This document shows positions 54,795 to 62,945 of a stretch of 64,000 nucleotides of DNA, one piece after another. The DNA comes from Leptospira mtsangambouensis (GTDB lineage: Bacteria > Spirochaetota > Leptospiria > Leptospirales > Leptospiraceae). The stretch lies in NCBI RefSeq assembly GCF_004770475.1, contig NZ_RQHK01000017.1:992001-1056000 (forward strand). The letters are read 5' to 3'. The first letter of the stretch is position 1. Each line of letters opens with the position of its first letter. Both the position numbers and the translations under genes were made by a program. Below the pieces are notes generated by a model that had not been told where the DNA came from, did not search any database, and saw only the letters and a list, made by a program, of their open reading frames with translations.

Positions 54795-56095
54795 TCACCT
54801 TTCTAGATAGATTCGTTTGGGATAATTCTTTTCGCTTTTGGAAAACAGAGAAAACAAAATTTGGATGGGTTCTCCGTCAAAATAGAGAATGGGAATATAA
54901 GTTCTCAAAAAGAAGGGAATTCCGTTTTCTCGCATACATTCAGAAATTTCCTTATTTCCTGAGCGAATTTGGATTTTTTGGCCATGGTGCCAAGATCCAA
55001 GACTATATTTTTCTTGGGGGTCAGATAGTTTAAACCTATTTTGGTTCCACTCAATACACAAGTTTTCTCCTTCTCGAAACGAAACTGCTTTTTTGAAGGC
55101 TGGCGATTTTTTATCAATGATAAACAAATCACCAAACTTTGATTTGTATAAAAAACAATTTTTGTTTTCTAAAAATGCCCTTTCTCCTTCTGATTGGAGA
55201 TGGAAATTATCAAATCCTGATTTATAAAGCGGATAGTGACCGAGTAGCTTTAAATGAAAATCAATTAGATCTTTTTTTGCAGATACACCAAGACTAATCC
55301 AAGTTTCATGAGGAATTCGAAAAATATGTGGGACTGGTCTAAAGATAGTTTTTTGTTTTAAATCGAATTTTAGATCCAACAGAGACCTTTCATGAAAATT
55401 CCAATAGGTCTTATGAAAGTTCCAATTTTCTTTTTCTAAAATGGGAAGTAAGTCCATTCGAATGCGATTGCGTTTATAAACTGGATTTTGATTCGATTCA
55501 TCCTCAAAAATTCGCATATGTTCGGAAACAAATTGATAGAGTTGTTCCAGTTCTTTATCTTCAAAAAAAACCAATGGTAAGAAACGTTCCCCATCAAAAG
55601 GAGGAAGTGTATAAAAGGCTTTTTTCCCACCTCCTCTTGTTAGGTGTAGAAAAATTGATTCTGTGTAATCTTTACAATGATGTCCTGTGAGGACGATAGA
55701 TGGATTTTTATCGGTAATTTTTTTTAGTTCGTGATAACGAACCAATCTTCCCGTTTCCTCTAATCCTTTTTTTAGTTTGAGAGAAAGATTTGGGATTTTT
55801 TTTTTACAAAAGAAAAAGGAAAGTTTGTTTTTTCTAAAAAATGAAATAACTCATTTTCTTCTGCTTCAATGGAACGAATGCCGTGAGACAAATAAAATAA
55901 TATAGGAGAAGGGACTTGGTATTTTTCTTTGAGATACTGACAAAAGAGAACCAAAATGGAAGAATCCTTCCCTCCGGAATAAGAAATAAGAAACTGAGTT
56001 TTGTTTTTTGCCCATAGAATCGGAAGTTGGTTCCCCATTCTGCCGAGGGCTAACTCAAAAAGATTTGAAATCGAAGTAGGAATTTCCGGGATCAT
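54795..56095 (-). pseudogene. tilS: tRNA(Ile)-lysidine synthetase, interrupted by a one-base frameshift
   Basis: Two open frames on the minus strand together make one TilS of about 433 residues. The first (56095 to 55772) begins MIPEIPTS and holds the PP-loop SGGKDS (residues 40-45) and HGIRSIEA. The second (open from about 55795, ATG/TTG at 55745, to 54795) continues with LVRYHELKKITDKN, TGHHCKDYTES and the C-terminal TilS domain. The break is at a run of ten A's on the coding strand (plus positions 55796-55805): adding one A fuses them into FVKKKIPNLSLKLKKGLE. The enzyme makes lysidine at tRNA-Ile(CAU) and is normally essential, so slippage, a sequence error or a redundant copy is likely. 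Start overlaps the phosphatase stop by 4 bases. In the GHH motif, Asp is replaced (GHHCKD). Confidence 0.82.
55796..55805 (-). other. Homopolymer A10 tract at the tilS frameshift
   Basis: Ten consecutive T's on the plus strand (ten A's on the coding strand) within GTA-A tract-TCC. The upstream frame ends after 18 more codons' worth of sequence; the downstream frame joins exactly if the tract is 11. The length is within the range that permits polymerase slippage. Confidence 0.85.
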
Positions 56096-58020
56096 ATCTT
56101 CCTTACTGCCACCATAGTGATATCATCGTGTTGTTCCTGTTCCTTGACAAATTCTTTTAGTTCCGCATAGATCCTCTCCAGGATGTTTTTTGGCTCCAAT
56201 TGGATACAGGAAAGAAAACTAGATTGGAGTTGTTTTTCTCCAAACTGGACTTCGTTTGTATTCAGCGCTTCCGTGACTCCATCAGTATATAGTAAAATCG
56301 TGTCTCCAGAATCAAATTTTAGTTTGGATTCATTGCGGAAAAGAGAAATGTCGGGTTTGATTCCCAATATGACACCTTCTGTTTCGATCACTGACAGTGA
56401 GTTTGATCCCGCATGGTAGTGATAAAAGTTTCCATGGCCAGCACCGGAAAATAGGACTTCTCCCGTAATGAGGTTCCAACGAAGTAAAATCATACTCATA
56501 AAACGTGGGGTGATTGCTTCTTTATAATTGGAATAAAGATAGTTATTGATATCGTTTAAAATTTCCCAAGGAGAATCTTTCACCCGAACCAGAGAATGAA
56601 GAATCGTTCTAACAGTTGCCATGACAAGACCTGCAGCCACACCTTTTCCACTTACATCTCCAATACAAATAAACAATTCATTTCTGTTAGGTGAAAGAAT
56701 AAAGTCATAATAATCCCCTCCGATCCCACGAGCAGGAACCATAAAACCGCCAAAGGAAAACCCTTCCGCTTCTGGTGCCTTTCTTGGTAAAAGAGTGCTT
56801 TGAATTTCTTTTGCGATCTCAATTTCTTTTTCCAATCTTTCTTTGTTAGAAAGGTTTTGGTATAGGTTTGAGTTTTCCATTGTGATTCTTGCTAATGAAA
56901 TAAAAGCATTTAAAGCTTCTATCTCATCATTGGGGAATCGACTATCTTGTTTTGTAAGAACAAAAACGCAACGAGTTCCATTTTCCAATATGATTGGAAA
57001 TATCATAGATTCTTTTCCTTTGATTCCCATACTTTGAAAAATAGATTGGTCTGAAGGATTCATAACCGTTGTCTCTTTCATTTGTAAGATAGGCTCAATA
57101 GAATTTGTTTCCATCATTTGTGTTTCTGTATGGATTTGGTAATTTTCTAGATCTCGATAAAGTTTGAATATTTTTGTTTTGGATGATTCTTTCGGACTTT
57201 CTATCAAATAAGTAAATGAAGACTCAACTATCCCTGATAAAGTAAGAAGAATCATTCGAATCATTTCATCATGATTGTTTAAATACAGTTGGCTTAACGT
57301 TAGTGCCGCAGTGTGTAAACTTTGAAAGTTCTTGGATTGATTTTCTGATTTAGAAAATAATAGAGAATTCCTGAGAGATACGGCAAATTGGCCCACCACC
57401 AATTGTAAAATTTCTTGGTCTTCTAAAAAATCTGAATAATCTTCTTCTTCGTAATCAATTGTCAATAATCCGACTGCCGTGTTAGCATAAAGGATTGGAA
57501 TCACCAACTGAGATTTGGTTCCGGTGAGTTTTGAATAGAATTCGTAAAATGGATGTTTTTGATCAGTAAACTTATAAAAACAAGGTTCTCCTTTTGCCAT
57601 GGATTCAATGAGAACCCCATAACTTAAATCATAATCAAGGGCTATTCGGTTGATTGCCCTTTGTAAAGTTCGCTTCTGACTAGAATAATAAACTAATCTA
57701 ATTTCACCTAATTCAAGATTGGTGATAAAAACTGCGACTTTATCACGTTTTAGCCGGACAGAGATAAGTTCGGTAAACCTTTGCATCAAGTCTTCTAAAC
57801 CCATGGAGGAGTTGAATAGAGAGAGATTGTCCAGGAGGAATTCTGTTTTCTCTTGAGAAGAAAGTATGTTTTTTCCAATCCTCGGGATTTTTCGTTTTTC
57901 TAAAATCCATTCACGGTCACAAGTTTGGCAGAAAAAACGACCATTCCTGGTGATCCCATTGGGAACTTGGGATTCCGCGCAGAGCAAACAGATCCGGTCG
58001 TCAGAGGGCTCTCGGTTCAT
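56092..58020 (-). CDS. GAF/SpoIIE-type serine phosphatase with N-terminal zinc ribbon
   Basis: A 642-residue cytosolic protein. A zinc ribbon with CLLC and CQTC pairs begins at residue 12; a first GAF-like domain covers about residues 65-215 (RLKRDKVAVFITNLELGEIRL) and a second, weaker one about 225-380. A coiled coil (NLSNKERLEKEIEIAKEIQSTLLPRKAP) leads to the SpoIIE PP2C domain: ARGIGGDYYDFIL, LFICIGDVSGKGVAAGLVMA and ILLYTDGVTEALN with the metal-binding acids. It would act on a phosphorylated STAS antagonist under control of a cytosolic signal. Overlaps tilS by 4 bases. Confidence 0.87.
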   Translation of the reverse strand: MNREPSDDRICLLCAESQVPNGITRNGRFFCQTCDREWILEKRKIPRIGKNILSSQEKTEFLLDNLSLFNSSMGLEDLMQRFTELISVRLKRDKVAVFITNLELGEIRLVYYSSQKRTLQRAINRIALDYDLSYGVLIESMAKGEPCFYKFTDQKHPFYEFYSKLTGTKSQLVIPILYANTAVGLLTIDYEEEDYSDFLEDQEILQLVVGQFAVSLRNSLLFSKSENQSKNFQSLHTAALTLSQLYLNNHDEMIRMILLTLSGIVESSFTYLIESPKESSKTKIFKLYRDLENYQIHTETQMMETNSIEPILQMKETTVMNPSDQSIFQSMGIKGKESMIFPIILENGTRCVFVLTKQDSRFPNDEIEALNAFISLARITMENSNLYQNLSNKERLEKEIEIAKEIQSTLLPRKAPEAEGFSFGGFMVPARGIGGDYYDFILSPNRNELFICIGDVSGKGVAAGLVMATVRTILHSLVRVKDSPWEILNDINNYLYSNYKEAITPRFMSMILLRWNLITGEVLFSGAGHGNFYHYHAGSNSLSVIETEGVILGIKPDISLFRNESKLKFDSGDTILLYTDGVTEALNTNEVQFGEKQLQSSFLSCIQLEPKNILERIYAELKEFVKEQEQHDDITMVAVRKI

Positions 58021-58267
58021 CCTAAACCAAGTAACTCGATTTCTTTTTTCATAAGCTACAAGAATTTCCTTAAGAACGAAGAAACCTGGTACGATTCATG
58101 CTTAATCTATAAGCAAATGTTGTTTTTTCTGCAGAAATCGAAAGGATGTCGGTAGATATGATTAAAAAATGGTTTATTTGTTTAATAAATAAGCATACTG
58201 TATTGGTCACCAACAATGTTTTTCTGTATTCTTTCGAGGCAGAGCGTAATACTAAAGAGCAAGAACT

Positions 58268-60385
58268 ATGAGCGTGAAAAAATTCAATCCCATCCAATCC
58301 ATCCATGAAGTCGCGACTGCAATGAATTCCACCCAAGACCCGGATGGACTTCTCGAATTGATTTTGGATCGCTGCATCCAAATTTGCGGTGTGGAATCGG
58401 GGTCTCTTATGCTCATCGACGAAAAACACGGGGTTTTGGACGCCGTAACTTCTCGTGGAATGAACCAACAGTTGTTAAGAGAAACCAAACTCAAAATTGG
58501 ACAAGGGATCACCGGAGTGGCTGCCTCCACCGGGAAAGCAAAACTCGTAAATGATGTTTCGAAAGACCCTGATTACATTCAAGTCAAAGAAGAAATCAAA
58601 TCAGAGTTAGTTGCTCCGATGATTGTAGAAGACGATATCATAGGAGTCATCTCACTCGACTCCAATCGATTGAATGCATTTACTGCGGAGATGTTGGAAA
58701 TCGTAAGTGTTCTGGCTCACCAAGCTGGCCAGATTTTTAAAAACCTACAAACCATTCGCAGTTTAGAACAAAGGACGAAAATCCAAGCAACACTCATCGA
58801 AATTTCTAAAGTGGTAAGTTCCACTTTAGATCAAAATGAAGTTTTTGATTCCATTATGGTGACGATGGAAAAATCTCTTCGATTGGAAAAAGGAAGTATT
58901 GTTTTATTTAATAAGGAAGAGGGACTTCTTCGTATTGTCGCTGCATCAGGATTATCTCCTGAAGAAATTGATAAAGGGACATACCAACCAGGAGAGGGGA
59001 TCACTGGAAAGGTTTATGAATCGGGAGAACCCATCATCATTGAATCGGTTGCAAGCCATCCTGATTTTTTAAACCGTGTAGGGTATTTGTCTCATTTTAA
59101 ACATGATCCACATAACGTGAGTTTGTTATGTGCTCCTATATTAAGTGAACAGACAATGTTAGGTGTCGTAAACGCATTTATAGTTCAAAACAAACATACA
59201 GATTTAAAATCCTTTTTGGATTTTCTTCAAGTGGTTGCTTCTATTATTTCCCAATCCATTAAAATTCAAAACTTAGTCGAAGAGGCTAAAAAAGAAATCT
59301 CTCGCGAAAATATACAACTCAAACGTGAATTAAAGAATAAATATAAATTTGGATCACTGATTGGTAAAGCTGCCAGTATGGAAAAGATGTTTGAAAAAAT
59401 CCAACTGGTTGCAGACTCCAGAGCTTCTGTATTGATTACGGGAGAATCGGGAACAGGAAAGGAGATGATTGCCAATGCAATTCATTATAATAGTTCTCGA
59501 TCGGAGAATCCATTTATCAAAATCAACTGCGCAGCAATTCCTGAAAATTTATTAGAGAGTGAACTTTTTGGACATAAAAAAGGTTCCTTCACTGGGGCAG
59601 TCACAGATAAAAAAGGAAAGTTTGAATTAGCTGATACGGGAACCATTTTTCTCGATGAGATCGGTGAAATGGATTTAAACTTACAATCAAAGTTGCTTCG
59701 AGTTTTACAAGAAAGGGAAATAGAAGCAATTGGTTCTACTAAGGCAAAAAAAGTTGATGTTCGAATCATTGCAGCAACCAATGCCGAATTGGAACAACTG
59801 GTTGCAGAGAAAAAGTTTAGAGCAGATCTTTTTTATCGATTGAATGTAGTAAAGATCAACACTCCTCCGTTACGTGATCGAGTTGAGGACATCCCACTTC
59901 TTATGAATCACTTTTTGGAAAAATACACAAAAGACAATAATAAAGTGGTGAAAGGAATTTCTCGAGAAGCATCAAAACTTTTATTAAAATATCGATGGCC
60001 GGGTAACGTTCGTGAGTTGGAAAACGTAATCGAAAGGGCTGTGGTTCTTGCTCAAGATGAAATTTTAAATGAGGACGATTTCTCAGATATTTTGTCTAGT
60101 ATTGATGATTTACCTGAGAATACAACGGAAGTGGCCCAACTGAATCATGTGGAATCAGTTTCTGGAGCTGAGCCATTGGATTTAGGGTCAGGTAGGTTGA
60201 CACCAGGGCAGTTGGATGGTCTTGATGGTCGAGCGATGGAAATTGTCGTGAGTGAAGTTGAATCAAGACTCATTCAATATGCAATGAAGAAGTTTCGTTA
60301 TACTAAAACCCGTGTTGCCAAATTTTTGGGTATCAATCGAAATACCTTAGATAAAAAAATCAAAGAACTGAACATCGAATACTAA
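58268..60385 (+). CDS. Sigma-54-dependent transcriptional activator with two GAF domains
   Basis: A 705-residue enhancer-binding protein. Two GAF domains (about 10-160 and 175-330) replace the receiver domain, so it answers a small molecule rather than a kinase. A coiled linker leads to the AAA+ domain: Walker [10 protein letters not shown], the sigma-54-contact loop [12 protein letters not shown] (GAFTGA variant with Ser), Walker [11 protein letters not shown], then [18 protein letters not shown]. The C-terminus ([25 protein letters not shown]) is a Fis helix-turn-helix. The C-terminal 90 residues before it are less conserved. This is a NifA-like organisation. Targets are unknown. Confidence 0.93.
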   Translation: MSVKKFNPIQSIHEVATAMNSTQDPDGLLELILDRCIQICGVESGSLMLIDEKHGVLDAVTSRGMNQQLLRETKLKIGQGITGVAASTGKAKLVNDVSKDPDYIQVKEEIKSELVAPMIVEDDIIGVISLDSNRLNAFTAEMLEIVSVLAHQAGQIFKNLQTIRSLEQRTKIQATLIEISKVVSSTLDQNEVFDSIMVTMEKSLRLEKGSIVLFNKEEGLLRIVAASGLSPEEIDKGTYQPGEGITGKVYESGEPIIIESVASHPDFLNRVGYLSHFKHDPHNVSLLCAPILSEQTMLGVVNAFIVQNKHTDLKSFLDFLQVVASIISQSIKIQNLVEEAKKEISRENIQLKRELKNKYKFGSLIGKAASMEKMFEKIQLVADSRASVLITGESGTGKEMIANAIHYNSSRSENPFIKINCAAIPENLLESELFGHKKGSFTGAVTDKKGKFELADTGTIFLDEIGEMDLNLQSKLLRVLQEREIEAIGSTKAKKVDVRIIAATNAELEQLVAEKKFRADLFYRLNVVKINTPPLRDRVEDIPLLMNHFLEKYTKDNNKVVKGISREASKLLLKYRWPGNVRELENVIERAVVLAQDEILNEDDFSDILSSIDDLPENTTEVAQLNHVESVSGAEPLDLGSGRLTPGQLDGLDGRAMEIVVSEVESRLIQYAMKKFRYTKTRVAKFLGINRNTLDKKIKELNIEY

Positions 60386-60391
60386 TTGGTG

Positions 60392-61192
60392 TTAGTTTGT
60401 TGGTTCTGGAAAATGATTTAAGTGATGGATCGGGCCAGTTTTGATTTCATCTTCAAGAGTTAGGTGAAGATATTCTTTGGCTGAGCCGACAGCTTCTGGA
60501 AGATTTTTTCCATGGGAGAGAAAGGATGTAATGGCTGCAGAATAAGTGCAACCAGTTCCATGTGTGTTTTTTCCTTTTAAAAAAGGTTTTGAGAATAAAT
60601 AAGATGATTTGCCGTCGAATAAAACATCCGTGGCTTCCGTTGCATTTGGTAAATGCCCACCTTTTAGAAGAATGGGGACCTGATACTTTTCAAATAATTT
60701 CTCCGCCATAGGTACCAATTGATCGTATTGGTGGATTTTTTCACCGAGCAAAAGGGACGCCTCATCTAGGTTAGGTGTGATGAGTTTTGCAAGTGGCAGT
60801 AAGTCTTTTGTTAATGATAGAATTGCATCGTCTTTTAAAAGTTTGGCACCGCTAGTGGCAACCATCACAGGATCTACTACCAATTGTATGTCGGGGTTTT
60901 TATAAAAAAATTCGGCAACGGCTTCTATGATATTTGCAGAATACAACATTCCTGTTTTTGCCGCTTTGATGGGAAAATATTCGGAAACTGCCTTTAGTTG
61001 AGCAGAAACGAAGTCTGGTGAAATTTCGGAGATACCGCTGACTCCGTCCGGGTTTTGAGCAGTGAGACAAGTGAAGACTGTCGTTCCAAAGGTAGCGAGA
61101 GAAGAAAAAGTTTTGAGGTCTGCTTGGACTCCAGCACCACCACCTGAATCGGATCCGGCAATTGTTAAGGTAATGGGAAAATCTTTCTTCAT
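60392..61192 (-). CDS. thiD: Hydroxymethylpyrimidine/phosphomethylpyrimidine kinase
   Basis: A 266-residue ribokinase-fold kinase of thiamine synthesis, phosphorylating HMP and [25 protein letters not shown] is the N-terminal signature, [13 protein letters not shown] and [10 protein letters not shown] follow, and [15 protein letters not shown] is the anion-hole/catalytic GTGC motif. The start is taken at ATG 61192 ([13 protein letters not shown]); an extension to 61219 would overlap the ATL gene. It ends 6 bases from the sigma-54 activator stop, convergent to it. No other thi gene is adjacent. Confidence 0.94.
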   Translation of the reverse strand: MKKDFPITLTIAGSDSGGGAGVQADLKTFSSLATFGTTVFTCLTAQNPDGVSGISEISPDFVSAQLKAVSEYFPIKAAKTGMLYSANIIEAVAEFFYKNPDIQLVVDPVMVATSGAKLLKDDAILSLTKDLLPLAKLITPNLDEASLLLGEKIHQYDQLVPMAEKLFEKYQVPILLKGGHLPNATEATDVLFDGKSSYLFSKPFLKGKNTHGTGCTYSAAITSFLSHGKNLPEAVGSAKEYLHLTLEDEIKTGPIHHLNHFPEPTN

Positions 61193-61193
61193 G

Positions 61194-61532
61194 TTATGGA
61201 AACCATCCGTACTTGTCAAAATTTATGTTATCATTGTTTAAATCAAAGACAACACCTTCCGATTCTAGAATTTTTTTCTGCAAAGAAGATCGGAAAGTAT
61301 CACCACGAAAGGATATTCTTCCTTGTGCATTGATTACCCGTTGCCAAGGGATTTTTTGTTCCATTTCTTTTTTTAGAGCGTTTAAAGCATAACCCACAGC
61401 CCTTGCCGCCCTAGGACTTCCCAGAAGTAAGGCAATATGCCCGTAGGTGGTGACTTTTCCCTTCGGAATTTTTTTGACCACTGCATAAACGGAATCGTAA
61501 AAATTCGTACTTTTAGTTTTAGGTGCACTCAT
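61194..61532 (-). CDS. Alkyltransferase-like DNA repair protein (Atl)
   Basis: A 112-residue protein of the O6-alkylguanine-DNA alkyltransferase C-terminal type. [23 protein letters not shown] and [12 protein letters not shown] are the helix-turn-helix and arginine-finger segments. At the active site the usual PCHRV is [11 protein letters not shown], with Trp63 in place of the alkyl-accepting Cys, as in Atl1/eAtl proteins that bind O6-alkylguanine and recruit nucleotide excision repair. So it should not self-alkylate. It is 1 base upstream of the thiD start region. Confidence 0.9.
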   Translation of the reverse strand: MSAPKTKSTNFYDSVYAVVKKIPKGKVTTYGHIALLLGSPRAARAVGYALNALKKEMEQKIPWQRVINAQGRISFRGDTFRSSLQKKILESEGVVFDLNNDNINFDKYGWFP

Positions 61533-61608
61533 TGAATTTGGATTTATATCCTAATGATTTAATTCTTTTGTAAATTCCTTTTTAAAGGTTCTAATCGTTA
61601 TCATTAAA

Positions 61609-62487
61609 ATGAAGATCTCTGTATACGCAAAACATTTGTTACTCGCTCCAAATTTGGAGGATAAACTTTTACCTCCTAGTCGTCATTGGGAGGAAGAGAC
61701 TGAATTTTCATCCATCCGGATTGAATCGCCCGGTCGTTCTGCGAAATTCCAATTTTCCGACAAAAAAATAAAAATCCCTCGATTGGAACATCTCAACTTA
61801 GAATCCAATCGGGGACTCAGCCTTCATCATTTTGCAAATCATGAGCTTATGGCCATTGAGTTATTTGCTTGGGCTTTGCTCGCCTTTCCGAATGCACCTA
61901 GGTCCGTTCGCAATGGATTTTTAAAGACCATTGAAGAAGAACAAACTCACCTAAAATTGTATTTGAACCGCATGAGAGACTTCGGCGTTGATTTTGGTGA
62001 TATTCCTCTAAATTATATTTTTTGGAAACAACAAGGCCAATTTAAAAGTTTAGAATCATTTGCTGCCGTTATGTCTATTTCTTTTGAAGGTGCAAATTTA
62101 GATTATGCGCAGGTTTATGCACAGGTTTTTTCGTTTTTTGGAGACCAACTAACATCTGATATAATGATTACAATTTTTGAAGATGAAGTAAAACATGTAA
62201 AAAGAGGGCTTCGTGCTTTCGAACATTCTGTTCCAAAAAATGTGAGCCATTGGGATCACTATTTGTCTTTGATTCAATTTCCATTTACACCCCGCAGGGC
62301 AAAAGGTTATCTATATTTACCGGATACTCGAGTGCTTGCCGGAATGGATGGCGACTTCATAGAATCTCTAGGTGCCTACGAAGATGAATACACTGGTCGT
62401 GTCAATTTGGAATCAGTTAAAAAATTTGGACTGGGGGAGACAATCCTTCGTAAAAACAGACTTGATTCTCATTTCCTAAATCCTTAA
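61609..62487 (+). CDS. DUF455 ferritin-like protein
   Basis: A 292-residue protein with a ferritin-like four-helix core. LHHFANHELMAIELFAWALLAFP gives the first Glu/His ligands, IEEEQTHLKLYLNRM the ExxH motif, ISFEGANLDYAQVYAQ and FEDEVKHVKRGLRAFEH the second half, forming a plausible di-metal site (E, E..H, E, E..H). This matches DUF455. It may bind iron or perform a hydroxylation/oxidase step; the substrate is unknown. The gene has its own 76-base upstream region shared divergently with the ATL gene. A cytochrome gene follows after 21 bases. Confidence 0.8.
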   Translation: MKISVYAKHLLLAPNLEDKLLPPSRHWEEETEFSSIRIESPGRSAKFQFSDKKIKIPRLEHLNLESNRGLSLHHFANHELMAIELFAWALLAFPNAPRSVRNGFLKTIEEEQTHLKLYLNRMRDFGVDFGDIPLNYIFWKQQGQFKSLESFAAVMSISFEGANLDYAQVYAQVFSFFGDQLTSDIMITIFEDEVKHVKRGLRAFEHSVPKNVSHWDHYLSLIQFPFTPRRAKGYLYLPDTRVLAGMDGDFIESLGAYEDEYTGRVNLESVKKFGLGETILRKNRLDSHFLNP

Positions 62488-62508
62488 GATTCCTTTTGGA
62501 AGGTAATT

Positions 62509-62910
62509 ATGAAATTGAATATAATGTTGAGTGTGTTATTGTTTTTATCAGCACTCGGAATTGTACTGAATGCGGAAAAAAATGCCCAATCCACTACGGA
62601 AATGAATCTTCATGATTTTATGGAAGATTTTACAAAGCCTGCATCAAAGTTGTACGATAAAAAAGAGAATGCAGATTATCTTAATAAGATCTTAGAAAAG
62701 GTTCCAGATATGGCACCAGAAGACCAAAAAGCAGAATGGAAAGAAATGATCGATGCTAAGTTGGCTCTTGGAAAACCAGATGAAACTTGTAAATCCTGTC
62801 ATACTAAATTCAAAAAAGAATACAAAGCTAAATACAGGAAAAAATTGATTCCGATTCCAGAAGAACTTCTTGGATTTCCAAAAGAAATTAAAGAATTATT
62901 AAAAAAATAA
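62509..62910 (+). CDS. Small monohaem c-type cytochrome
   Basis: A 133-residue exported protein with a signal peptide (residues 1-21). The mature part is helical and highly charged, with one haem-binding motif CKSCH at residues 94-98. A CxxCH close to the C-terminus in a helical protein resembles cytochrome c' type, though the C-terminal tail (KKEYKAKYRKKLIPIPEELLGFP) is unusual. Likely a periplasmic electron or gas-binding carrier. It starts 21 bases after the DUF455 gene, and a hairpin separates it from the porin. Confidence 0.72.
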   Translation: MKLNIMLSVLLFLSALGIVLNAEKNAQSTTEMNLHDFMEDFTKPASKLYDKKENADYLNKILEKVPDMAPEDQKAEWKEMIDAKLALGKPDETCKSCHTKFKKEYKAKYRKKLIPIPEELLGFPKEIKELLKK

Positions 62911-62919
62911 TTAATTTAT

Positions 62920-62941
62920 TTCCGCTCTTTTGTGAGCGGAA
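62920..62941 (+). repeat. Hairpin between cytochrome and porin genes
   Basis: A perfect 8-bp inverted repeat TTCCGCTC (62920-62927) / GAGCGGAA (62934-62941) with a six-base loop. The right arm lies 4 bases from the porin ATG and would sequester its GCGGAA Shine-Dalgarno. No T tract follows. Confidence 0.65.
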
Positions 62942-62945
62942 CACT

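Noticed and set aside
54795..56095. Treating the two tilS frames as separate genes
   Set aside because: Neither half has all functional parts, the frames join exactly with one base and both belong to a single protein family.
61590..61607. Fur-like half site (AATCGTTATCATTAA) upstream of the DUF455 gene
   Set aside because: Only one half resembles the E. coli Fur box and the second half does not match; the region is AT-rich, so chance matches are expected.
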